Source: Pohlia nutans
Lineage: Eukaryota > Streptophyta > Bryopsida > Bryales > Mniaceae
Reading direction: 5' to 3'
Assembly: GCA_022496805.1 (NCBI GenBank)
Contig: CM040088.1
Span: 25,093,501 to 25,157,500 of the forward strand
DNA: 64,000 nucleotides
Position 1 is the stretch's first letter. Every line of letters begins with the position of its first letter. The notes beneath the pieces were generated by a model. It was not told the DNA's origin. It did no database searches and saw nothing but the letters and a program-made list of their open reading frames with translations. The translations under genes were made by a program, and so were the position numbers. Below are positions 46,106-56,909 of the stretch, one piece after another.

Positions 46106-47056
46106 ATTAGTGCCCATGAGACCAATATTTAGTCATTGCTTGGTGTTCTTTTGACATAGCTTCACATCTATTGAGAATGAGACTTGGTTGTTTGAAGAAC
46201 AAAAGAAGGGATATGCATTGTGCATTTTATGCAAAAATATTTTCTTAATTTGGAGTTGTGAAGCTATCAAAATATCTATGTACTGTACAAACACCAAAAT
46301 ACTACAAATACCTCAAAATATAGCAAATACTTACAAATACAACACATTTACTATGCGATATTTCTTGTAATTGGAAGTTTGTTAATTTGTTGTGTTTTTG
46401 GATTGTGTTCTCTTGTTCATGTTCCAATCTTGATCAATGTACCAACTCCTTTCATATTTTAACGTATGAATTTTTTACAAAGATTGTATGTGTACTTCTT
46501 GTGTGGACTTTGAAATTATTTGAAAAATTGAGTAATCATTAGAAAGTGGTTTGGAAAATTGTTCTGAGAAGGTATTGAAGGTGCGAGTCACATCCAGGTT
46601 TTGTAATTTTATTCCAGAGACGACTGTAGGTCGGAGCTGGTTTAGAAAAATGGTATTGAAGGCTACAGGTTCTACTTGTGGCTTTCCAACCGTTGTAGGG
46701 TTTGTAGGTGAGTTGGTGAGCTGGCAATCGACATTTCTAGGATAAGGTTTTCTATGATGTAACTTAGCCTTTCACATCCTTGAATGGTCTTCCCATGCCT
46801 GTTCCATTCCACCCTCAAAGACCATTATGTGAAGTAATCTAGCCTTTCACGTTTTTTCAATTTCATGGCCTTTCATGTGCGGGGAGAAGTGAAGCACTAA
46901 TTTTTAAAGTGGTACTTCATGTTTTTAAATTAAAGTACGCTCAATTAGTACAATTAGATTCTTTTTTAAGCAATCCGTTTGTGCGAAAATGCCACCCATC
47001 CAAAAGCACCTCCTAAAAAATGGGTTTCGTGAAAAACTGACCTGGGCACTGCAGGG
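46106..47056. repeat. TTAA-class repeat, partial copy
   Basis: 46235-46500 is the inverted counterpart of about 34600-34860. The right end GGGCACTGCAGGG is followed by TTAA (47057-47060). The left end is not clean. Confidence 0.5.
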
Positions 47057-47060
47057 TTAA

Positions 47061-47568
47061 AGTAGTAAGATGAATTCTATTGTATAGAATCAGTGTAGTA
47101 TAAATACGTGACCACCTGGGAAGACTAAATTGCACAAAAGCGAGTCACTCCCAAATTGAAGTCTTCATACTGTACAACAAGTCCATAAAGCAACAGTGGC
47201 ATTTCCCAAACTTAGCTACAGTAGTGAATTGAGAAGCAAGAAGACATAGGGCCAGGAACAAGTGCAAGGCAGAACCACACATAACAATCTGCATTAAAAG
47301 ATTACACATTTCAGCCAAGCTCAAGCTGCTGGTCGCCCAGTATGCTGAAATATTAAGGTTGAATCACTTTCATAAATCCAAATTTACAATGATACTAACT
47401 CCAGTACTCTTTGCACTGGTCACAATCTCAAAACCCGTGTGCATTGTCTGTTTCTTCCAGGAAACAAATCTACGCAAGCCTCGTTGCTCGCCCATTCCTA
47501 GGCTCCCTGCTCTACGGTCTTGCACACTCCGGCACAGCCACTCAGATGCAGCAACACTGCCTGCTAGC
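47061..47568. other. Intergenic / 3' flank of V-ATPase copy 2
   Basis: No recognised feature. It probably contains the 3'UTR of the minus-strand V-ATPase gene. Confidence 0.45.
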
Positions 47569-48948
47569 CTAGTCAGCTCTGGACTGTCCAGCACGGGACG
47601 ACAAGATGATGCCCACAATCAGTCCATACAACGCAAGCGCCTCGGCGAAAATGAGGATCAGAATCATGCCCACGAAAAGCTTCGGCTGCTGAGCATTCGC
47701 TCTGCACACACACCAACACAGACACATCATTGCCTTGAATGCTGCACAACTCCTGCAAAGCAACTCCAAGCTGGACAGGAACCAGATCACCCTGAAAGCA
47801 TGTTGTTACAAGTGAAAGCTTTCACAATCATGAGAGGCTGCATTGGTACCTGACACCGGCATCTCCAACGATGCCGATGGCCATGCCTGCAGACAGACCG
47901 GCCAAACCGCAAGACAACCCGGACGACAGATGCGCGTAGCCGTCGAACACGTAGTACGGCTTGGACTTGGGGTTGATTCCGGTACTGATAATCACGGCGA
48001 TAATCAGCCCGTAGATGCCCAACACTCCCGCCATGACCACTGGCACGATGGACTTCATCACCAGCTCAGGCCGCATGACGCCCATGGACGCCACTCCCAC
48101 TCCACTCTTGGCTGTTCCATAGGCAGCGCCCATGCCTGTCTCAACAATTACAACATTCTTGTCAATGGGCGTGATTCTTCAAGCCTAATAAGTCGCACAT
48201 CAAACAGTATGCGCAACTGCTGACAATCATTCGAATGGCAGAACACATAAGAGACACCAAAAGAAAACAGTAGCTGCAAACGCTTCCACTAATCAAACTG
48301 GTGATTACAAATATAGTTTCACATGAGAGAAGGTCACATTCAAACACCTGTCTAATGTCCAACACTCGATTTTCAAGCTGAATCTAAAGAGGTTCATGGA
48401 TGCTTCGTATCCGTGAATTGGACAGCGGTAACGAGATTGCACATGTGATCATACAGAGTCACGAGACGTCTAAAGGGAACAAATCTAAAACGTCGAAATT
48501 GCATCGCATTCTTTCGAAATGATAAGTAGCAAAACTGCACGTCTGAAGGCTTCTCTGTTCGTGGCCGCTAAGAGTTTCAGCATCTTTCTTTCTAGCCACA
48601 ACAATCTTCCCGATAGCAAGCTTGATCACCACGGCAAAGCTAGTTGGATACGGACACGTCATCGTCTAGTGAAATTAAGCATATCGGACACAAAGGAATC
48701 AAACTTCTTCACTCAGAAGATCTTTACAAACTACACCACCCTCCCGAAAACCCTAAATGGGCAATTTCACGGCCATTTTCAAAAAAATTGTACTACTGAA
48801 ATCGGCATCATCTATCCGAAATGAAAATTTGAAGAAAGGGAATGGGTTTTAGACGATCCATACACGAGAAGACGAGGGCTGCAGCGGCTCCGATGAAGCC
48901 GAAGAAGGGAGCGACCTCATCGCCACTAAACACCGCGGTTGTCGACAT
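47569..48948 (-). CDS. VHA-c: V-type proton ATPase 16-kDa proteolipid subunit c, copy 2
   Basis: Three exons (48948-48864, 48135-47850, 47701-47569) give 167 residues. The protein matches copy 1 except for two extra residues at the N-terminus (MSTTAVFSG against MSTVFSG). Function is as for copy 1. Exon 2 differs from copy 1 at only two silent-looking positions, intron 2 (148 bp in both) is nearly identical, and exon 3 is the same apart from the base before the end. Intron 1 is longer (728 against 426 bp) and mostly unalignable by eye. This uneven pattern suggests gene conversion of the 3' part. Confidence 0.96.
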
Positions 48949-49161
48949 GATGGCGGCAAACCCAGGACGAGAGAATCACTCCAGGTCTGGTGTGAGTGCG
49001 ACACCAGCAAATGAAATCGCAACTTGCAGTGAGGTTGGTGATCTGGAGGACAGATCCACGGGATAAAAAATCGCGGCGTTTCGTGATGGAATCTGTGCAC
49101 AAGCTTGAAGGACAGAGGCTCCTGCCTCACTCAAGCTTCGGTGCCGCGTGTACACTCGGAT

Positions 49162-49327
49162 CTCTTTAATATCACCTTCGCTAGTATCACATCCTCTGTC
49201 CTCTCACGTTCTTTAATATCACCTTCGCTAGTATCACATCCTCTGTTCTCTCACGTTCTTTAATATCACCTACGCTAGTATCACATCCTCTGTCCTCTCA
49301 CGTTCTTTAATATCACCTTCGCTAGTA
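49162..49327. repeat. 47-bp tandem repeat, left part, split by the Tc1 element
   Basis: Units start at 49162, 49209, 49256 and 49303 and contain CTTTAATATCACC, TTCGCTAGTATCACATCCTC and TGTCCTCTCACG. The fourth unit stops at GCTAGTA, where the transposon begins. It resumes at 50913 with TATCACATCCTCTG, so the array reads through once the element is ignored. Confidence 0.93.
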
Positions 49328-50912
49328 CAGTCACTCCAAAAACTGAGTCTATATAAGAAACATACAACTTCAAATGACAATGCCATAAACACGGATGATC
49401 AAAATCAAAAGCTGTAGAAAACAAAATTGTAGAGAATAAAGCACTACACAACACCATAATGGAAAAAAAATGATTTCAATTACAACAAAGTAAAGAAAGG
49501 TCTTGAAGCAAAGTATGTATATAGACTCGGTTTTTGCACTACACCTGAAAAGTCGCTTAAAATTTTGTCCACCGCCCTTTTGCAGCCAAAACAGCTGCAA
49601 TTCGATCAGGCATGCTAGCATACAATCTCTTACACTCTTCTATACTAATAGAAAAGAAAACTTCTTGCACTCGCTCCCATAATTGAAGAATACCAGTAGG
49701 AGGAGTAGAATAGGAATTCAATCGCCGTTTGAGTGAAGCCCATACATTTTCAATAGGATTAAGGTCAGGGGACTGTGCAGGCCACTCTAAGACACAAAAC
49801 GGTTGCCTTCCAAACCACTCTGAAACAATCTTTGCTGAATGAATACTAGCATTGTCCTGTTGGAAAATAACTTCCTCAACATTGAACTCCAAATCCCGCA
49901 ATGTAGAATACAAATCTTGCTCTAAAATCCCAATGTAGCCTCTAGCATTTAAACGCCCCTGTATATTGTGCAATGCCCCTAATCCTTTAGAAGTCAAACA
50001 ACTCCAAAGCATAATGCCGCCTCCACCATGTTTGACAGTTTGACTGACAGCACGTACAGGAATGTTTTCTTTGTCTTCAATCCAACACCAAGCTCTTCCA
50101 TCTAAGCCAAAACGACATATTCTGGTTTCATCACTAAATACCACCCTCTCCCAATCACTCACTGTCCAATCTTTGTAATTTTGAGCAAATTGAAACCTTG
50201 CTTTGATGTTCTTCTTGCTTAAAAAAGGCTTCTCAATTTTTCTAGAAGAAGACAATCCTTGTTCTCTCAACGCATTCCTCAAGGTATTATCACACATTTC
50301 TACACCTGTCTCTCTTCTAAGCACTATTGCAACCTCTGTTGCAGTTTCTAAACCTCCAACAGTTACTAAACGTGAAGCATACCGCTTTTCCCACTCTGTA
50401 AGGACTTTAGGACGACCTCCTTTAGACAAGTTTAAGTTGTGAGAGTGACGCTTTCTCACTCTGTTAACTGTAGATTGCGATAAACCCAAGCTTCTTGCAA
50501 TCTCTCTACTACTATTTCCTTTTTCTATCAAAGCTACAATATTTGCTTCTTTGTCTCTAGAAATCGGCCTCATCCTTTGTTACAACTTCTACAAATCACA
50601 AGAAGTGTGCAAGACAATCTAGTACAAACCCACAAAAAAAATTATCAAATTTCACGAAGAAACAAGAACAAACAAGCTACCGAAGAAGGTGGCAAGGAAG
50701 GCCTCAAAAACTGAGTCTATGCACTCTCGAAGCTTTCCTCTCTGTCACTCAAACCTTCTGGAAAATGATGATGTCATCATGACATCATGTCAAAGTAAAC
50801 TTGAGAATCTTTTTCATCCGTATTCTACATCCACTAAAAATCTCATTATTTTTTTCCCAAGAGGCTTTGGAAGTGCTTGTCCATAACATAGACTCAGTTT
50901 TTGGAGTGACTG
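49328..50912 (-). mobile_element. Tc1-type DD34E DNA transposon, complete
   Basis: The element is 1585 bp with perfect 25-bp terminal inverted repeats (CAGTCACTCCAAAAACTGAG..., 49328-49352 and 50888-50912). A TA target duplication lies at 49326-49327 and 50913-50914. The site is independently proven by the 47-bp repeat array it splits. Shorter copies of the end motif lie inside each end in inverted orientation (49521-49540 and 50704-50720). One uninterrupted transposase is encoded on the minus strand. Perfect ends and an open ORF indicate recent activity. Confidence 0.95.
49557..50573 (-). CDS. Tc1/mariner transposase, DD34E
   Basis: 338 residues, a normal Tc1 length, uninterrupted. The enzyme excises and inserts its element at TA sites in the nucleus. 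Residues 1-45 hold a first helix-turn-helix (REIARSLGLSQSTVNRVRKR), followed by a GRPK motif typical of the hinge between the two DNA-binding helices and a second HTH-like part (about 60-110). Catalytic Asp148 (VFSDET), Asp240 (FQQDNASIH) and Glu275 (SPDLNPIEN) are all present, with 34 residues between the last two. The GGGG..LW block and the NPIENVW motif are family hallmarks. Classic plant mariner-like elements have another catalytic spacing, so this one is unusual in a plant and may have come from fungi or animals. Confidence 0.95.
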   Translation of the reverse strand: MRPISRDKEANIVALIEKGNSSREIARSLGLSQSTVNRVRKRHSHNLNLSKGGRPKVLTEWEKRYASRLVTVGGLETATEVAIVLRRETGVEMCDNTLRNALREQGLSSSRKIEKPFLSKKNIKARFQFAQNYKDWTVSDWERVVFSDETRICRFGLDGRAWCWIEDKENIPVRAVSQTVKHGGGGIMLWSCLTSKGLGALHNIQGRLNARGYIGILEQDLYSTLRDLEFNVEEVIFQQDNASIHSAKIVSEWFGRQPFCVLEWPAQSPDLNPIENVWASLKRRLNSYSTPPTGILQLWERVQEVFFSISIEECKRLYASMPDRIAAVLAAKGRWTKF

Positions 50913-50914
50913 TA

Positions 50915-53011
50915 TCACATCCTCTGTTCTCTCCTGCCAGTGCAGCCAGCATCGCGACGGGGCAGCCTCGAGCTCGAGGAGCAGCTCGGGCTCCACACCG
51001 TGGATCGAGATCCAAGAGTGCATCAAGATCCAACAATGCAGATCCATCGCTCCATCTTGGGCTCGAGCTCCATCTCGTCACATCCGTCCAATCAAAGCCC
51101 CGAGCACAAGATGTGTCAAAGAGCTAGGGTCGTTAGATCTCGATCGAAGGTTTAGAGCCTCCGAGCTACTCCTTGAGTTCAAAACCAACTTGAGAAAGGG
51201 GACAACTAGTATAAGGGTGAACATTATTTTAGGAAAAAAGAGAGGCAATGATATTTTTTCCATTAGATTTTTAGTTTGATTCTCTAGTTTTGTTAGTTAG
51301 TGTTTAAATAGGTTGACTAACTAGCGTTTGGATAGGTTGACTAACTAGCATTTAGTGAATGCATTATTGATTTGAAGAACATGATTTATATCAATAATTC
51401 AATATATTTTGACTACAAGAATATGAAATTAATTCATTAATCCACTTCTATAGCAATTGGAATGTGCACTTGGATTTTTGTCAAATCCAAAAGGAACATA
51501 TGTACTTAGTTCAAAACTCACTCTTTATTCTCACTATCACACTATGCTACGTCACAAGAAGTTACATATAAATGTGATAATAAGGAGTTCAATAAGTGTA
51601 AAAAGGATTCTAAACCACCTTCCTAACTCTTGCAACCCCAACTCCCCAAATACTACTTTGATGTTGCTTCAGTTATGCAAAGAATTCCAAAAAATGTGCT
51701 AGTGTACATAGAATGAGTTTTACGAATTACAATGACAATTCGATGAATTTTTGTAGTTGTAGGTTCCTAATGATGTAATCCAATCGTCAACAATATAAAA
51801 TGATCTAAGCCTACCATGACATACAAATTATTGCTCAACCATTCATTCTTTACAATGCACTTGATCTTGTGAATTTCTCGAATAATCATGTTTGTGATTA
51901 TGTCTCAAAGGTGGATTTTGCCTCAAGGATTTGCAAAATTTACTCAACCAAGTGTTTTACCATACCCTTGCAACACTATATTGTCACAATATTACAAAAT
52001 TCTATATTCCCAAGGTGTGTACTTTTGTTAAAAGTCTATACTACATGCATGCATCCCTTTAAAAATTAATACCCATACATACATATATACATACATATAA
52101 AGAAAAAATGATTATACATACATATGTAAATTTAGAAAATGGCAAGAAGACCATATACCATTCCACAAATTAGAAACGAAATAGATAATACCATATGTAA
52201 TGTATATAAGAGAAAAAAAGGCATTGAAAAAAAAGGCTTACAATACTTGTAACCCAAAATACACTTTTTTATTCCTTGAGAAAGTCAATGAAGACTCTTT
52301 TATTCATTGAGTGTAACTCATACAGTCAAGCTAGTTAATACTACAACAAAAAAAAATGAAGTTTGGTACATGATCAAGCTAGTTTCTATCATGAATGTTA
52401 CTCGAAATGTCATTGTTATCCATACAATTACTATCCCTAGGTTTACCATTACGTGGTCAATCAAATCATAAGTCCACATTGAACCACTTGAATATTGATA
52501 CGAAAACGTGACAATGAGTATATGCCCTTATTGTAAATTTGTTAAAGTGTCTCACGATAAATAGTGCATGCCATATATCTACATTGTTAAGAGTAACAAT
52601 ACCCTAGTAGTAAATATATATTGTGACTCTAAATCTCAATAAATATTCGTATTGTGCAACCACGTGGTATAGTATGTTTACGAAAAGTGCACCCTTGAGC
52701 AACAACATAATTCACTTCATTCAAAACAAACTCAAGACCTTGAAGACTTTCTATGTTCTTCCATATTGATGCTCTAAAACATATATGAACTATACTATCC
52801 AAACAAATTCAGTGTCACCCTACATTTTACACAATGTTTACCAAATTAAAGTAAAGATGACTTTTGGCCCCCTCTTCAAAAGCGGAGCTTTACTCTTTCT
52901 TCCACATGATCTTATATGAAGTGTAATGTATAGTCTAAATACCAGTCTTAGTGTTGTCTTGTAAAACCAGTTTTGTGGAAATTGGATATTTGGAGTATAA
53001 GTTATGTTTGT
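50915..53011. other. Intergenic, AT-rich, no gene recognised
   Basis: The first 20 bases finish the split 47-bp repeat. 50940-51060 is GC-rich, with repeated GATCCAA and CTCGAGCT motifs and no recognised product. The rest is AT-rich with no coding signal. Confidence 0.45.
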
Positions 53012-53839
53012 TTAACCCCTAAGTATCTCTACCTTTTTTGGGCTTAAAGACATCATTTGTTTTAAAGTGTTATAGGTCTCAATGTAAGTGAAGTATAGAA
53101 ATCTCAACTATAAAACCTTGTACTGTACATGTTATAGATCACGTGAATCAAATTTGGAGTCATTTGGCCACGTAGATTGCAAGATCATCATGTTTAGTGT
53201 GAAATTTTCCTAGCAACTCATTAGAGTTGAAATTTGATTTCTAAACCTACTCAAATGAAACAACTGCAAACTATAAAGTGGTTCAAAATCACCATAGAAA
53301 CACATTGAACACACAATTCGCTATTTACGCACTTGGCCATATAATCATGCACTTGGTCCCCAAGCGCATAATCTTTTTTTGTTTAATTTTTTTTTTAAAA
53401 CACGATGATTATTGTCTTTCTTCAATCCCTTACATTGTAAACAAATAATTATTTTAATTATTTTTTATTCTTATCTTTATCTTATCTTTTATCTTTTCTT
53501 TTTTATCTTGATTTCTTTCTTGTCTTCTTTCTTGTCTTCTTTCTTGTCTCCTTCTTGTCTTTTTTTTGTCTTTCTTCTTGTCTTCCTTTTTGTCTTCCTT
53601 GTCTTTTTTTTCTTCTACTTTTTCTTCAGTTGTGGTTGCTGAACCCTAAACAATGGGAGCAAATCCAAAAAAAAATAAAAAATAAAAAATAAAAATAAAA
53701 ATTCGTTTTTTTGTTTTAAGGTTGGCCATGGGGTGTTGCTGAACCCTAAATGGCGGCCGCCCAATTTTTTATTTTTATTTTTTTGGTTTTTTTTGAAAAT
53801 TTTCTATTTTTAGCCGCTGGGGTGCGCGGCCGTGCACCC

Positions 53840-54100
53840 TAAGACCCTCCCATCTCCCTCATTTCCATCTTCATCTCCCTCTCCCTCTTCATCTCCCTCA
53901 TTTCCCTCTTCATCTCCCTCATTTCCATCTTCATCTCCCTCTCCCTCTTCATCTCCCTCTCCATCTTCATCTCCCTCTCTATGTTCATCTCCTCTCCATC
54001 TCCCTCCCTCTCCTCATATATATAGGGGAGAGGAGAGGGTCTCTCCCATTCACTCTCTCACTCCCTCTTTCTCTCCTCTCCTCTCCTCTATATATATGAG
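53840..54100. repeat. Pyrimidine minisatellite/microsatellite
   Basis: Tandem CATCTCCCTC, TTCATCTCCCTC and CTCTCC units lie in the left arm of the foldback. The serine/proline-rich ORF over them is an artefact. Confidence 0.9.
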
Positions 54101-54113
54101 GAGAGGGAAGATG

Positions 54114-54525
54114 CCCGGGGAGTGCACTAAAAGTTAGGATTAGGAATACACATGAGTGTGTTTTAATAGCATACCCCCTACAATACTTGACCTTAAAATA
54201 GTTTTTAAATTAAGATTTTTTAGGTGCTAAATCATTACGTATATATCTATCATTTGGTGTAAATTTCAGGACCAAAAGTTTTTAAAATCTTATGAAAAAA
54301 ATTATAGAAGTTTGAACTAAAATGTGTTGTTTTTCGCTTCAAAAATCAATTTAAAAATATTTACAAGTGATTATTTTTTGAAATTTATACAACAAGAACT
54401 TTAGATTGTGTTTAACAACTTCATATTTTTTTAACAAAATTTAAATGATTTTTTAGTACATACATAGTTGGGTCGAAAGTACGCACTCACGTGATTCCTA
54501 GTCTAGCTTTAAGTGCACTCCCCGA
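54114..54525. mobile_element. Mutator-like MITE, copy G
   Basis: Ends are CCCGGGGAGTGCACT and AGTGCACTCCCCGA. The flanks GGGAAGATG (54105-54113) and GGGAAGAGG (54526-54534) form a 9-bp duplication with one mismatch. It sits at the centre of the foldback. Confidence 0.65.
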
Positions 54526-54824
54526 GGGAAGAGGGAGAAGAGAGATGAGAGGGTCTTAAGGTGCGCGGCCGCGCACTCGAGGCTAAAAATAGAATTTAAA
54601 AAAAAACCCCCACAAAAAATATAAAAAAATAAAAAAAATAAAAAACAAATTGTTTTTGGGTGGCCGCCATTTAGGGTTCAGCAACACCCCACGGCCAACT
54701 AAAAGAAGATTTTTTTTATTTTTTTATTTTTATTTTTATTTTTTTTTATTATTATTTTTTTGGCGGCTGCCATTTCGGGTTCAACAGCACCCCATGGTCA
54801 ACCCAAAAAATAAAATAAAATAAA

Positions 54825-54855
<31 letters not shown>

Positions 54856-55700
54856 GGTTGGGTTTGCTCCCATTTTTTAGGGTTTAGCAGCCACAACTAA
54901 AGAAAAAGTAGAAGAAAAAGAAGACAAGGAAGACAAAAAGGAAGACAAGAAGAAAGACAAAAAAAAAGACAAGAGGGAGACAAGAAAGAAGACAAGAAAG
55001 AAGACAAGAAAGAAGACAAGAAAGAAGACAAGAAAGAAGACAAGAAATAAATCAAGATAAAAAAGAAAAGATAAAAGAAAAGATAAAAGAAAAGATAAAG
55101 ATTAGAATAAAAAATAATTAAAATAATTATTTATTTACAATTTAAGTGATTGTAGAATGACAACATTGATGTTTTTAGAGAACTTTTTAACCAATTTTTT
55201 TTAAAGTCAAGTATGTTTATGAAATGAGCGCACTTGGCCAAGTGCATAAATAGCGAATTGGGTACCAATTTGGTACCAAAAAATTTCATGGAAGAATCTG
55301 ATGTGTTCTAAAATGGCCTTGCAATGTCAAAAAATGGCCCAAGTTTTACAAAGCAAAAGCTGTCCAAAACTAGACCCACTTGTACTAAAACGCTTGCCAA
55401 ATCTTCAAAGCACCTTGAATTCATGCAAGATTTTTACTGCAAAAACGAGACGTAATTTGGAATCCAACCCAACAATTTTCATTGAAATTTCACACCAAAA
55501 GAAGGTGGAACGGCCGAGAGAACGGCTCTTCAATGTTTAAGTCATCTAATGTTACAAAAAAATGTACATTTGGCGCGAATATGTGTTAAAGTGCCAATTA
55601 TGTACAATGAACAAAGGCTGCAAACAGACAGATCACAATGACTTGATGGATCCCAGTGTCCATTAGGTGATTTTAGCATAGTTGGGAAATTAGGGGTTAA

Positions 55701-56909
55701 CCCCTAAATGCTTGAAGGGTTGAAGGCAATACTATGATGTGTTATAAAATTTTACTTTTGCAACTTCGATAAAGCATGGTCCAAAAGAGAAAATGAGAAG
55801 CATGATGTTTAGTGAGTTATCCGTATAGTCAAACTTTCCAAAAAAAATTAGATACTAGAGTTATCTGTAAAATAAGGACTAGGTAGCTTGTCTGCCACAG
55901 GGTGTTTTCGATCTTGATATAGAACTTTTTGACACCTACTCACACAAGCCACCAAGTTCCTTCCCTTCAAAGAGCATGAGGTTGGTGTGGCAATACATGG
56001 AGATTCCTCCATGGAACTCAAACTTGATCTAGGGGAGCTTCTCCTGCATTAGGGAGGTTTGAGGTTTGAATCTTTCTGACAACGCAATGCGTTGTGATTA
56101 GCTGATAAAATAGAGGTCAAAATTCATTTTCGGAGCTTTCAAGCTAAAAACCTAGTTGTGCCTTGTCTTTCCTCTTGTGGAATTTTTTTGCTTGACTTTA
56201 CAGATAACTCTACTCTTGTAATGAATTTAGAGGTATTTATTGTTGAATATTCACGAAAATCATAAATTTTAATTTTAGAATTTGAAATTTGATATGATTA
56301 GTTACAACTAACATTCTATTCTAAACTTAAAAAAGCAACGTTTTATCAAGACACGATCTGTTACTATTTGTAACTACTTGCAACAGTGTCGCCGTTGCAA
56401 GTACTCTCCAATTTGCAAATCCTGAATATCAGGGTTTCTAATCGATGCACGCAATTATAGATCGGCTCTATCACAAAGACCTTCGAGTAGAACCTTGCAT
56501 CATTGAATGACTGCCAGGATTTACAACCTGTGCACCGTGGCATCAGAGAGATGAAGAGCATTGAATAGGCATTGGAAGATGGAGCCTCAACTTGACTGGG
56601 AACTTACCAGCTGTTCAGTTTTGTTACACAAGACAAACAGAGCCCAAGCAATAGCCGGAGAAATCTCCAAACATGAAAAGTCTTAGTGACAACAAGAATT
56701 CTTACATATATTTTGGTATATATGTCGGCAATACATTCCAGTAAGCCCATGTACATAACTGAAACTCAGTTATCTTGTGAGTCTTATCAGTCGTTGACCT
56801 CTGCCTACTTGAAAGCTTCCTGACAGCACATACAACGAAATCCAGAGACCCTACCCCGCCACTAAAACAAACGATCCCACCTTCCATTGGAAATTTACAA
56901 AGAAAAGAA
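55701..56909. other. Intergenic; second TTAA-type left end
   Basis: CCCCTAAATGCTTG follows the shared TTAA at 55697-55700, so two elements abut. No right end was found. No gene is recognised up to the gene at 56910. Confidence 0.4.

Larger units (their letters stand above)
53016..55696. mobile_element. TTAA-flanked foldback, 2.7 kb, with nested MITE
   Basis: TTAA at 53012-53015 and 55697-55700 brackets CCCCTAAG... and ...TTAGGGG. Inside, arms of about 0.7 kb (about 53300-54100 and 54530-55260) are inverted copies. They include AATTCGCTATTTACGCACTTGG and its complement, long TCTTGTCTTCTT repeats and their GA-rich complement, and GGTGTTGCTGAACCCTAAATGG against its partner. A Mutator-like MITE (G) lies at the centre. 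Non-coding. Confidence 0.6.

Noticed and set aside
50936..51130. GC-rich segment with small ORFs on both strands
   Set aside because: Composition-driven open frames with repeated CTCGAGCT/GATCCAA motifs and no family likeness.
53832..54137. Ser/Pro-rich ORF resembling an extensin-like protein
   Set aside because: It lies wholly in CTCTCC/CATCTCCCTC simple repeats within a foldback arm.
56060..56085. Possible tRNA B box (GGTTTGAATC)
   Set aside because: No A box at suitable distance and no cloverleaf could be drawn; no tRNA gene was found elsewhere either.
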